Assembly (NCBI RefSeq): GCF_001039355.2
Contig: NW_019774759.1
Span: 83,072 to 147,071, forward strand
Length of the DNA: 64,000 nt
Direction: 5' to 3'
Origin: Lingula anatina
Taxonomy: Eukaryota; Brachiopoda; Lingulata; Lingulida; Lingulidae
Notes under the pieces: model-generated
Seen by the model: the letters and a program-made list of their open reading frames with translations, nothing else
What the model was told of the DNA's origin: nothing
Databases searched by the model: none
Position numbers and translations under genes: made by a program
Part shown: positions 49,991-63,800 of the stretch, one piece after another
How positions within the stretch are numbered: the first letter of the stretch is position 1
Layout of the letters: each line of letters starts with the position of its first letter

Positions 49991-52447
49991 ACATGTGTAT
50001 GTGTATGTGTGCCTACAAGTGTTTGTTTTTATAATTGATCTGTTTAAATGCTCTGTAGCCAGTGTGTCTATTTAACTGCTGCAACTTTTAATGGGTGCAG
50101 ACATATACCTCTGTGCTTTATTTTTAGAAAATAAATCTGTTTATACCTGTGGTATTTTCAAAAGCGGAAATTTGCTCTTCATTGTATGAAAGCTTATATC
50201 TGATTATTTTACCTATATTTACATGATTATGACTCTGCTTATATGAATCCTTAAATTCTTCATACCTTTGTTTCCACTTTTCCCTATTTTTATTTCTTCA
50301 AATTATTTTTATTATCTAGAACTTTGATGCATTTGCCTTTATTGAGTATATAATAGTCATAGAAATTTGATGATTTAATTTAGTTTAAAAAAAAAGGTTG
50401 AATTTCTTCCTTTGATCTGCTGTAGAAAATGCCAGCTGTAGATCAGAGTGCTGTGTCACAGTACACATGTTTCTCTCGTTTTTCTCTCCTTTTTCTCTCC
50501 AGTATTTCTCCCATCTACACCCCAGGTATACACGCTGTGCATATAAACAGAGTATACATTTCCATTGACCCTGCTCTTTCTTTCCTTGCTCTCACTAAAA
50601 CCCTCTTGTGCTGTGTGCGCCAGCCACAATTGACAGCCGCCTACCTGATAGCGACCCAAAGAGCAGTTTTATTTCCTCTAATCTGCCATATTTTCCAATT
50701 AAGCCCTCTTTACCACACTGCCGTTTTGCTTTAATGCCAGCAAGATTATACCTTCTGATAAGATTAGCATATCCTTGCCTAGCCAACCAGCAGACGGCTC
50801 ATGTGTCAGCCATTTTGAATTTTTTAACCAGTCTGAATTGGGTCTTTAGAACAAGCTGAATATCAGTGCTTTGATTGGTGACGCTAATTCATGGGCACCG
50901 TGGTCAGTTCATTCTCACCAGGTAGGTGGACAAGAGTGGTCAGGTGTTGGGGTTAATTAAGAGACTATTAAGGAAGTGTCAAGTACAGTGACAGCTGCAG
51001 GTTGACTATGGGTTGTGATATGCTTGATACGCTCAGGCAGTGTGGTATTGTTTACTTAGGGTTGAATGCATCTGAGTACTGTTAGAGTCCTAGTAGCTCG
51101 TCAACTCTGTGCATGTGCGTGCATGCCCGTTGAATATGCTGCCTGTGTATATGTGTGCATTGCAGCTGTGCATCATATATGCAGTTGCTAATGGAAATGC
51201 TACAGATGTACTATGAGCATTAGGCATAGCATGCCTGAAATGTGCATATATATCAAAATGTTTTGGAGGAGAGGGAAGGGGAAGGTGTCTGTGTTTGTCA
51301 GTGTACAACTACATGCTGGTGCTTGCCTGTTTGCTAGATAATTGAATTGATATACTGAGCAAATTTAATTGTAGATGGGTGTTCTACATGTTTTTATTTA
51401 TATGTAGATGGATGTTTTGCAGATTTTTTCCCACAGCTGTGATATTATTTCTCTGTATTATAACTTATTTGTCATTTCTTCAAGAGAGAGAAAATTAGAA
51501 GCAACTGCTTATTTTCTTAGTTTTGCTTGCCATATGAAGAGATGAAAAAGAATTGTAATGAAAAAAAATAATGTACAGAGTTCTTACTGTACAGAGAGCT
51601 CTTGTACTGTAGTTTTCAAGTTTTCTTATAGGATTTTTAACAGTGACAAAAAGTTGAATAAAATGAATATGAGTTAAAAAAATAAAATAAAGTGAAGAAA
51701 TACTGGCTATCAAAAGTGGAAAATCTAAGTACTTATACTAATTTGTCTTACTGAAAATAACATGTATTTGCTTAGGATGTTTTGCAAAAAGCTAAAATGA
51801 GAATTAATCTCAATTATTCATGTACATCCTGTTTGGTTAGTGGGAAGCTACCTGCATTTTGACATTAATTGAGTTTTGAAATGTAAATTGTCTAAAATGG
51901 CCATGTAGTTGTTTGACTACTGCAGCCTTACTTTTGTTATATTGCATAATGACCGCAGTGATACGTGGTGGGCTATTGTTTGTTTCAGTCAAATAAACAG
52001 TGTATCTACGAGTCAAGTTTAAGTTGTCAATAATATACCAAACCTCTTAAAATTTCAGCAGCCCAAACTATTTTATATGCTGAACAAGTTGTGCCATAGA
52101 AAAGCCTGTTTGAGCTCAAATTGGCATGCATGCAGCTACTCGCTTTTGTGTATGTCTGCTTATGTCTATACCCCGCATGGCTACCTGTATTCCACAGCCA
52201 GGCAGTCGGTGTTAGTTGTAATCTCAGGTTATTTATTCATTTCTCCCCCAGTCTGTAGCATACTTGACATTGTTGGTGCTGTGCAAATATTTACGCACAG
52301 TTGTACGACTTGTATTGCAGTCTGTATTGAGAGTTAAGCCCGGGCCAGGTGCCACCTTTGTAAACCTGCACAAAAGATTACATAAAAAGTCAGTTTCAAA
52401 AGAAATTTTTTACCTTAATGGCTTGACTCTGCTTGGGTAGGACATTG

Positions 52448-52511
<64 letters not shown>

Positions 52512-55500
52512 ACGCACGCGCGCGCTGAAGTGTGCAGAGTTTGGTAGAGAAAATACTGATCAGTCATTTTATCATTATTGCCATCTGAAAAGTGCAAGCA
52601 TGTAAAATATTGTACTCTATTTTTGTGACAAAATATAACAGCTGCTGTGCTTATGTGATGCTTTCAGACTCATTCACTTTATTAATATGTATGTAGTTTT
52701 AAAATGTTCCTTCCAAGAAAAAGTAGACTTCTAATATTTAAAGGAATCAAGAGTTTAAAAAACTTTAACCTGTATCCCTGCATGTTCATATTATGCTGCC
52801 TGACTTGTTTAATTTGTACAGCCAAGACCAAGTTTGTAGTTTTGAGAGGTGAATCCTATTTGAGTGGTTTTAATAATAGATAACCCTCAGTTTTGGTCTT
52901 ATTAGCAGCAGGTATGGAAAATGTATTATGCAGGATTGATTATTCACTAGATAATTCACAACAAGATCATAGAATAAAAAATTAATTTTGTTCAGACAGT
53001 TTCCCCTAAAGGTTAAAAATACATGAAAAAATATGAAATGAATGATAATGAAAATATATAAATACTTGAGTAAATAAATTAAAAACTGTAACTTTTTTCA
53101 CTTGTGAAAATTTGGACAATCACTTCAATTCTTATTGAGTGAGGTTGTATATTTTTCTCTAATGTGTACACACACATACTGTTAGCATAAGCTGTTTATC
53201 TGGTGTAGAATTCTTAGATGAAGATTGTAATTTCCATTGTAAGTACTAAGATATCAGCAGAAAAAGCCTTTAGACAGCCGCGACCAGAAACCGTATTCTA
53301 GTCTGGCAGACACCATCAAGGTCGTATACACAACATTGCGCTGGGTTAGAGTTGCGGCTTGTGATTCAATAGTTAAAACAAACTTGTCTATTGATCCAGC
53401 TTTATTCCTAGGGAACTCAAACTATGGATTTCCACCCTAAGCTGACAGTAAATTAGGGCTGTGATTCCCTCTTCCGCTCCGTTACTTCTCTAAATGAAGT
53501 CCAATCTCCACAAGGGCCCGGTTATTATTTATTGGTGTTAAGCACAAAATAAAAATCAATAAAGTTGGGAATGAAGTGGATTTTGCCGCTAATCATGTCA
53601 TTAGTTTACTGAAAGGTCGACTTATACGGATGGCTGCATATAAACGCCTTGAGGCTGTGGAGGGATAACGATGAGTTTCTTACGCTGCTGGTTAGACCGT
53701 AAAATAAAAGCTATACTATTGGAAATGCCCGGGAATTGATACCAGCTCCCCTGCCTGGGCTTGGTCTAGCTTCGAGTTTGTTTAAAACCAAAAGCTTAAA
53801 GTAATTTTATTCAAATCAGAATTTTGAATTTAGATAAGAGTGCCATATTGGCAGTATTTTTAGAGAATTCTCTGATGTACGTGATGGATGTGAATTTTCT
53901 GTGGCATTTTGAAAAATAGCATATGAGAGAGTTTAGGGGTCCTGTGGCCTGCCCATGGCGTCTGTACTTAAGAAAGTATAAAATCAGTCTTCTTGTAATC
54001 TTGAGCAGGGGCAAACAGCAGGCTTTGAAGTTTTTTTCCTCCAGGTAGGTTGATAATGGGCAATGCCTTTCTGCGCCATGCCTGTGCTAATAGCGCACCT
54101 TGGTGTTATATGAAAAGTTCAAATGGCGTCGTCTTACGAGATAACAGTTTCACATCTGGTGATTAAATATCTCGTGTTGGATCCCATTTCTATCCCACTT
54201 ATGTCACATATGTATCATGCTTGACTTGCGGATCATAATTCTTGTGATAATGTGTTGATATTTGAACCGGATTCACCACAAATGTTTCATATGGAAAGTC
54301 ATGGTTAGTCTGTATCAATGTTTCAGTTCTAGGTTCTAAGAAAAGTAATTGTGGATTGGATGAAATTACTCTTTTAGAAGTCCAGGAAACCAATTCTTAT
54401 AGGTAAAAATAAATAAAATATGGCTTTTATGGATGTATTAAAAGCATTGTTATTTTTTTCTTCAGGGTGACTTAGTTGAGTATTATTACTACTGGAAGAA
54501 GACGCCCCAAGCTGTGGGATCTAGACCGCATAGACGTCACCGGAGACAGAGTGTGCTCAGGAGACAGAATTCTTCGCGTTCTTCAAGACCTGCTTCTAGT
54601 GAATTTTGTAAGTAATGATTTTGAATCTAAAAGGCTTGTTTTGTTTGTTTTGGACAGCTAAAAAAGATTGCCTGAATTAGGCTGTGCTTTGTTTTAAAAG
54701 CTGTTCAGTTTATGTTTTCATGTGAAGAATTTTAATCAGTTCACATTTAATGCCCATTGTCTGATAGTTTTGGCACTGTTGAATTATAAGGTTAGTAGAG
54801 TTTTCAGATATATGGATTGCCCTGTTTAATGAGTTGAAATATCTAGATATTTGTCACTGGTGCACCAGTCCTGTGCATCAAAAATTTAAGAAGTGTGACA
54901 TTATAAAAACAGCATCGGTTATTTGCTTATTATTCCAGTTATGTGATACAGGCTTGTTTATGGTGATAGAAATGGCTCTAATAGCTGAATAAATTATGTA
55001 TTACATGTTGTGTTAAAATATTGAACCAAGTTGCTTGTGACTGTCACAGTTTTTAGTATACATGTTCTATATAATGTACTTTGTTGTATAAACATTGTAA
55101 AAAAAAAAGCTTGGGAAATCTTTTGGAGAAAGTGCATGAAATTGTGTTAAGACCACAGTGTGCAAAACTGAAAAGTCAAAGGCTGCTAGGAAATTCTTTG
55201 AGGGAAAAGTTGATGACATTTATAGATATTTTTTTATTGTTATTATTTTATAGTTGATCTCAGTTCAGCAAGTGAAATCACTGACAACGATTCTGACGAC
55301 AGTGATAGCAGATCATTAAGCGGTTATTGCTGCAGACGCTGTTTCACAACAAGTAAGTTGCATCATCTGTTACTTTAAGTTTCTTTTATTTTAAATTTCA
55401 GTCACTCTTTTTTTTATTAGACTAATATACTTATACCACAGTGTGGTATGAAAGTGGTTTTTACATTTGCTATTTTTACTAGAGAGGTTTTTAATTGGTT

Positions 55501-58500
55501 ATCTTTCTGCCATTTTCTTTTTAGGTTTGTAACCTTTTTATTTGCCTGAATAAAGTAAAGCAGTCAGTCAATTTAAATTGTGAAACATTTTTTACATTTT
55601 TCCTGTCTTATTGCAGTGGGATTTGTAACTACTAGAAAATCTGTTTTTATGTTAACATTTTTCTAATATTTTGTCTTTTTTCCATGGATTTTTTTGCACC
55701 ATATTATCAACACTGAGGTGGATGAAGATCTGTGTTACTTTTCCTTCAGGTTCAGAAGGTGGTGATGTGTAAATTTCTTTTTTCCTTCCACCAGGTTCAA
55801 AAGATTGGCATCATGCTGGCCGGGACAAGGCATTGCTCTGTACAGACTGTCGGTTGCATTTTAAGAAATACGGTGAGGATAGACCGTTAGACAAAACCCC
55901 AGAGCCTCCGCCATTTTTGTTCAAACCTGTACGGGAAGATGATGACCCCCCTAGAATGCGAACAAGAAGAAGTAAAGATCAGGTATGTGAGAGATCAATT
56001 CATTTCTGATTCTGTAGCGCCTGTCATGACTGTGTTAAAACTTTGAGAGAGAGAGAGAAAGACAGACAGTGAGAGAGGGAGGGGAGAAAGGGAGAGCATT
56101 TGTAACAGATTATCAAACTAAGTGCATAAAAATCTTGCAGCCATAATTCTATCCATAATTAACACAAGAATGACTTTTATCATTATTATTTTAGTGTAAA
56201 CAACCATTAACGGATGTAAACTCTTTATCTTTCCACTTTTTTTTCCAGATAAAAGACTTAGTGAAGAAAGAGAGAGCCAGTACCAGTAGCCCAGACAATG
56301 TTGACAGCCCGCTGAACAGTTCTTCTAGTTCACAAAAAACTGGGCGGAACTCTCCGGGAGAGATGAGCAGTTGTAGTACGAGTAGTGTGGATAAGGAAAG
56401 AAAACCCAAGGTAGGTTCAGTGTTATTGTGTAAGCTTAGAAGATGGTCTTGTGGTTAGAGATTCTGCGAAGAGAGCAAGAGGATGTGGTCCAGAAACATG
56501 CCAGACCGAGAGGAATGCTGTTTTCTAAGAACCAGACTTTACCTTACCAGTGTATGCATTTTGATTTGATTTTGATCCCTGGGACTACCAAAACCACTGG
56601 ATACCAAATACCATTACTTTTATTCCTTTTAGATAACAAAAAGTTATTTTTAATGACGTTTGATGATGTTTGTCACATTTAATCTTGTTTTTCATGTCAT
56701 AAATTACAAGTACATTAATTTTGTCTTCATATCAGAATGTGGCATGGACAGCCCAGCTTCTGTTTACCATTCTTCCTCCATTCATTGCAGTTTCTTGATT
56801 GCAAATTAACCCCTTGCCACATTTTCAGACTTTTTCACTGAATGGAGTCTCAGTCTTGTGTATCTTCATACAGTCTCCACTTTGCTAAATCTCAGATAAA
56901 TGCTAAATGTTTTATTTCTGACCGTTAGGTGAAAAGTGAGAAGCGCCGTCATGACAGTTGTAGTGATTTAGATGAAAAGTCTCTGAAAAAGGTAGGCAAA
57001 GTCTTATATAGCACAATATTGAAGTTGACATAGTGATACTGAATTTATTTGTACTAAAGCAGACATAAATCATGTACGAAGTAACTGTACTGTTAAGCAA
57101 AATGTCACTGTATTGGTATTGACCATATTTTCTGTTTAAGATTTGCTGTTTGCTCATCTGTTAAGGCATGAATTAAAATAACAGGGCACTTGGTTGATGT
57201 TGAAAATTAGCACAGGACAGTATAGGCATATATAATTGTGCTAGTTGTGACGGGGCAATTGTGTTGGGTGTGATAGGAAGCTGTGGTGGATGGTTGCTAT
57301 ATAGATATATTGAACTTTGTAGGAGCGGTCTGACAGTCCTTTAGAGTCATATACAGAGACCAGCAGTGTGTCTGGCAACGAGGAGAACGGAAACGAGGGA
57401 GACGTGGAAAATAACCAGGTAAACCCAGTAGAGGAAGTGGGTCAGATATCACAATTAGAAAGTAATATGACTAGTTATACCCTCTGAATGCCATACTGAA
57501 TCTCTACATTATTATCTCTGCTTTATTGATTTTTTTTTTTTTTTTTGTGTGTCTGGTGCTGTTTTAAAGACTGGAAGCAGGGTTTTTTATGCTTTCTGTC
57601 CTCCTTTGCGCTCATTTTGTGACAGCTTAACTTACAGTTTTTTTGCCACCAGGTTCACTAATTAAGTTTTACAAAATCACATATAAAATGAACATGTTAT
57701 CATTTCATCTTGACTGGAAACTTGGATGAGCATTTTGGAGATTAAATCAAGTGGCAGTAAATAATTTAATCATTATAGTCGGCTCTTTGGAATTTTTTTC
57801 TTGTTTCTGTTCTAAGCTTCTTGCTAGCCGNNNNNNNNNNNNNNNNNNNNNNNNNNNNNNNNNNNNNNNNNNNNNNNNNNNNNNNNNNNNNNNNNNNNNN
57901 NNNNNNNNNNNNNNNNNNNNNNNNNNNNNNNNNNNNNNNNNNNNNNNNNNNNNNNNNNNNNNNNNNNNNNNNNNNNNNNNNNNNNNNNNNNNNNNNNNNN
58001 NNNNNNNNNNNNNNNNNNNNNNNNNNNNNNNNNNNNNNNNNNNNNNNNNNNNNNNNNNNNNNNNNNNNNNNNNNNNNNNNNNNNNNNNNNNNNNNNNNNN
58101 NNNNNNNNNNNNNNNNNNNNNNNNNNNNNNNNNNNNNNNNNAAGGCTATTTCCTTTTTTAAAAAAAATTCAGAAAAATTTAAATGCTGTCTTAAGAATTA
58201 AAAAAATATAGATTTAAGTCCAGTTAAACAGTGTAGTAAACTTGGTGTGATTAAACCGTTCATACTCCTCTTTTTAGGATGACATAAGCTCCAGTTCTTC
58301 CAGTGTTCCCAGTCCAGCTGATGATGATGCAGATTACAAACCTCCTCCATATATTAAAAAAGAAAAAGCTTCATCATCCCCTCTTAGGACCAGAGAGACA
58401 TCCAATTCTCCAGAAAGAACTGAGGATTTAGACCTTCCGTCTTTGAAACAGGAGGAAAAGTCTAGTAGGTCGAGATCCAGATCACGCTCAAGATCTCGAT

Positions 58501-60544
58501 CAAAATCCAAATCTCCAGAAAGAATGAATTTGATGAAGGACTCTCGAAGAGGAGATGATGTTAATCTAGCGAGGTCAAGGTCACGTTCTAGATCTGGGTC
58601 ACAGCCTAGGTCTCAATTACAGACATTGCCATTGGATAAATTAACTGAAAAAACAGACAAATACCTTGACAGGTCAGACATAAGGGACAAGTCTGTTGAG
58701 GAGAAAGACCTATCAGAAAGACCCTTACATAATGAACAATCAGAGCGAGGGTTATTACCTGAAAGAACGCTCTATCCACAACCTTTGGAGAGGAGTTCAT
58801 TCTTACCATTTAATCCAAGTTTCCCTTATCATCATCCCCATCACCCAATGCCATATCATATCCCTCATCCACAGTATCCTATCAACCCAATACAGATGTC
58901 TCCTACCAATCCGTCACATCCACCACATCTCCCTGTCACACCCAGCACAATCCCTGTCACACCTAACACAATGCCTGTCACACCCAGCACAATCCCCGTC
59001 ACACCCAACACAATCAATCCTTCCATTCAGATAAAGACAGAGAGACTTTCACCCCCTCCACCCGCCTCTAGTCCCCCTGCAGAGAGGCCAAAGTCTAGGT
59101 CAAGGTCACGGTCACCTATAAAGCAGGAACCAGTGGAGAGACCAAGCTCAAGGTCAGTCAATATAACAGAGGAAGAGGAAGAAGAGGTGCACTCGGAGCC
59201 TGAGGATAGACCCCCTGAGCCTGAAGCCACTGCTTGCAATGAGGAAATACATAAGAGTAAATCTGCAATGTAAGTACTAAAAATTGTTCTTACTTACAGA
59301 TACAGTAGAGGTCCTTTGTATGCAGTTCCCCCCCCCCCCTTCCTTGAACCCACCAAAAAAGAAAGAAAAAAGAGACAAAAAGAAAAGAAAACTTAACTAT
59401 TTTCCATGAAAATCTTACTGTAAATCTTAAGGAGTTTGAGTTCAGATCTCATATCATTTTTGGTGCACTTCTGAGCAGATGTCTTCAACCAGATATCTCT
59501 TCTGTGTCAAAAGGTCTTGCTTATTTTTATTTATTTTTTTTATGTAAGTTATAGTTCTAAGGTTTCAGTTTCAAGAAAGACACATGATCAGGAGCAAAGC
59601 GTCATATGTACATGTTTACCAGATAAAGACAGGGATTTTCTGTGTTATGTTTCAGATTGTACAGGATTTTTTTATCTCTGACTCGAGTGAAAGATAATTA
59701 TTTCCTGTATCATGTTTCAGATTTTACCATATTCTTATTTGGATTTTTGGTAAATATGATTTTTCCGCTGCCATTATATTCAGATTTTACAAGATTCTCA
59801 GTCGTGGGTGGAATTCCTGCAGCAGATGTGACTGGGAATTTCGTCCTCTTCCTGACTCTGCTTTAGCAAAGAAACGCGAAGGGCGGCAGAAGAAGAGACC
59901 CGAAACCCCGCTGCATGAGGTTAAAGAGGAGAAAATAGCTGTAAGTTCCATCACATCATGTTTTGTGTTTATGTTATGATACATCTTTTCTCTACAATTT
60001 AGCAAAATCTGAAGATAATTCACTTTGGTTTTTAAAAAAAGTCTGACAAATAAATATAATGCGTGTGAAGTGTATTACATTTGATTTACATGAAAGAAGA
60101 TATTCATTCACTGTTTTATTTAAATACAGAAGTCACCAGAATTGGCCCCAGAAAATACCTCTGCAGACGCACAAATCACAAGCAGCATCATGTCCTCTCA
60201 CGGACAGTATAGTGAACGGCGCACACCACGCAGTTACTTACCGGAGTCCCTCTATCCAGGTCACGACACACCTGCATTGCGACAGCTTAGCGAATACGCC
60301 AGGCCACATGTCATGGGTAGGTGCAGGCTTGAGATTTGTCTTTTCTAATTAACTTCCACACTCATGCCATCATGGGTTATACAACATACTTGGGGTACAT
60401 TTATGTTAAGGACTGTTGCTGTACTATAGACTGACTATACTATACTTCTTTTGTACCTTGATTCAAACAAACATTGATAGTTATTTTACATTAATACTAC
60501 ACAGAACGAAAAATGGCAAACTTTTGAACAAACTGCCATATGCA

Positions 60545-60609
<65 letters not shown>

Positions 60610-60770
60610 TCAGTCGTACCTTAAACATTTCGGCATGTGTGAATTTATTTACACATTATGATATAATGTACTATGTCAGTGTTACTTTGACTCAAAATCA
60701 TTTGCAATGTATATTATTATATTTTATTAACTTTATGTTGTGCAGTCTGTATTTGTTGTTTCTGGATTCA

Positions 60771-60820
<50 letters not shown>

Positions 60821-63800
60821 AGAAATGCTAGGACTGCACATTCAAGATTATTTATAAAACTGTTTATACTTTGCCAGTTTATTTAAACGATTTCCAATTC
60901 GCCTCTAAATTGGGTTTTCATGTAAATTAACCAGCTTGCAGGAATACAATCTAAACTGAATTAGTCCAGTGTTTTAAAATTCAGAGGAGGAGGGAAAGAA
61001 CCAGCTGAGGAAATGTGTTGCAGAAATTTAAAGTGGTGTCTGCCATTTTGTTTCTTTCCAGATGGTTCTCCCACACTGCCCTCTGTTGGCAGGGAGTATT
61101 ATGGGATAGACCCATTTGTATACTATGGGATGTTGTATGGCAGGCAGTCTCAAAGTGGGGAGGCGCAAGGCTAGTGATCTACAACACACTGTCTTCCTCA
61201 ACATTGTCTCATTCAAACCCACCCCACATCGGACTAATCAGACTCAGCTGCAGATATTTGGTTTTAGATTTTTTTTTTCTGCAACTGAGCTGTATTTATT
61301 CTGTATTTTGTTAATTGGTCGCAAAATACGACTTTCACAGATGTTATATTCCGAAATGATGCTGTCAACTGGTCGACAGTATTTAGTTGATATCTCTGTC
61401 TTGGAAAGTGGTACACAAACACATTTGATAAGGTGTCATTGGGTTTAATTATACTCTTAAGTCAGAAAATAACCTCCTAATCTGGTGACAGAAGTTCAGA
61501 TTATGCCACTTGTGTGTGCTGGGTTTAACATTGTGGTGAGACAATTTGTTGTGAGAGATAGTCCTGGAAACCATTTACTTCACTATCCTTTTTTTCCTGA
61601 CAAGCTTGTCAAAAAGAAATAGACAGACTTGTATTGAAAAAGGCAGACTCATTTTGAAAATATTGAATTGAACTGATTATGCTTAATCAAGATGTTCAAA
61701 AATTAAAAATCCAGTATCTTTTTCAGCAACATTCACTCCACATTATAACAAAATTGAAAGCATTTTCAACACCCACTGTCTTAATATGTACATCATTGTA
61801 TGTTTTGCAGTTATTAACTTTAGCTGAGGTCAGCAAAACAACATTTTGACCAAGGGCAAAAGTCAATAATTGTTTTTCTTATATATTAAATTTATACCCA
61901 AACGTCAGTGTCTTCCAAAAGTTGCAACATTGCTGCTATCCACCATTGTTGTTGACTTATTTATAACGTCCTTTTCTCTGACTGGTCTAAGAATCGGCGA
62001 TAACATCTGTATGTGACTGCTCAAGGTAAAACTGTTGTGGTAATAATTGGATATTTGTTTTCAGATCCTGCCAGAGCAGCATACAATGCCCCAGGTGTCC
62101 ATGCTAGCCTTGATCCTTTGTACCATTATAGACTGGCAGCCATGTATCCGCCAGGGTCTAGAGAGAGGTAAGGTTTACTGTCATGGTACGGCACTGGCTT
62201 ATACAATACAATGTCACACCTAACACCATGTCACACTTAACACAATGTCATGCCTTACACAGTGTCACACCTAGCAATGTTATAGCAAACAGAATGTCAC
62301 AATTATAACATCTAAAGCAATATTTCATTTAACATAATGTCACCACCAACAATGTCACACCTAACACATTGTCATGCAAGGGACGTAATCATGTAGAAGT
62401 CAGTGTCATAATGTATACATACATTGAACTCATTGTTGTCACTCATTGAAGTCACTGTCGCATTGAACAATTTTACTAGTGCTGCACCAGGGCCAATATC
62501 TGAATGTAGAGCTCACAAGGATATAGTTTTAACCAGAAGTTGGCTCTTTTTGAAAAGATCGTTTTGAGAATTCTTTTACTACTCTCTTTCCAGGCTGGAG
62601 CTAGAGTTGGAGAGAGACAAAAGGGAGCGAGACGCCAGAGAGAGAGAACTCAGGGAAAGAGAGCTGCGGGAACTGGAATTCCGCGAGAAGATGAAGCAAG
62701 AGATGGAACTAAGTCAAGGAGGTGATTAATGTTGACCTTGAGCAGACACACACCTGTCCTGTCACAAATGTCTAACTGTGACACCCTTTGTGTAATGTGA
62801 CACAAAATACTTGTCTCAGATAATACTCATTCAAACTGTAGTCCATCTTTTAACTAATAGTTAATTATACATTGAAGAGACTGCAGTAACCACAATATGT
62901 CATCATTTACACCATGAATATTAAAGAAAACATCAATAGCGACGTTAAAATTGGAACAAAAATGATTGGTTATGTATCATAAAAATAAGTGATTCAAGTG
63001 ATATTTGAATAGAGGAATGAACTGTTGTGATAAATAAGTTATGTTCCAGTTGAGAGGTATTGTGCATATGTGAGTAACTAAAGCTGCAAGTCAGACATGA
63101 TTTTTTTTCCTCTGATTTAAATTGCAATTCTATTTATCTTGCCTTAAGCAACCCCCAGACCCTGAACCACTTCTTTCTACATTTTTCTTACAACCCAAAA
63201 TTGTGTCTGATAAAGCTATGTGACAAAATGATGTCTTTGGAGTAAATGAGGCAATTGAAATTGAGAAGTATATTATAATTAAAATTCTTTTTTGACTAGG
63301 TGGTCTGGAAAGGTTTCACTCAGCTGGTCCAATGGACCCTCACTTTCTGGAGCTGCAGAGACGGTATGGGATGCCCCCTGGGCTCACCCCACACCCCCCA
63401 GGGGCCCCCACACCTGGTGCCCCACCCCATATGGCCTCGCTGTACCCTCCAGGGGGTATGTCCAGTGAAATGTTGGCCAGGGAGAGGGAAAGGCTGGAAA
63501 GACTGGGTAAGTGGCTGGTATTTTGTTATATTCTTTCAGATGAGAGAGAGAGAGAGAGAGAGTTTTAAGTAAAATTCAGGTAAATTGAAATTAGTAAAAG
63601 ATTAATAAAGATTTTCATAAAAAAATAAGGCATATGAAAGCAAGTATCTGCTGTTTATTTGGTTTTGGTGGCCAGAGCAGCCAGGAACCAATCAACTCTA
63701 AGTATTTCAGCATTCTAATTTATTGTTGCCTTGGAGGTTATGCAGTTTGAAGCCAAAGAAATAAAGAAATAATGCTCAGTCTTGAAAAATTATTACACCT

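Larger units (their letters stand above)
48990..54465 (+). other. RERE intron 9
   Basis: A 5.5-kb intron with GT microsatellites (49939-49988 and 52450-52510). No gene or convincing element seen. Confidence 0.85.

Noticed and set aside
57751-58201. Long open frames across the N run
   Set aside because: They are open only because N cannot encode a stop; this is the assembly gap.
59642-59866. Open frame of 74 codons over the exon 17 region
   Set aside because: It is out of frame with the conserved atrophin box and arises from the triplicated acceptor region.
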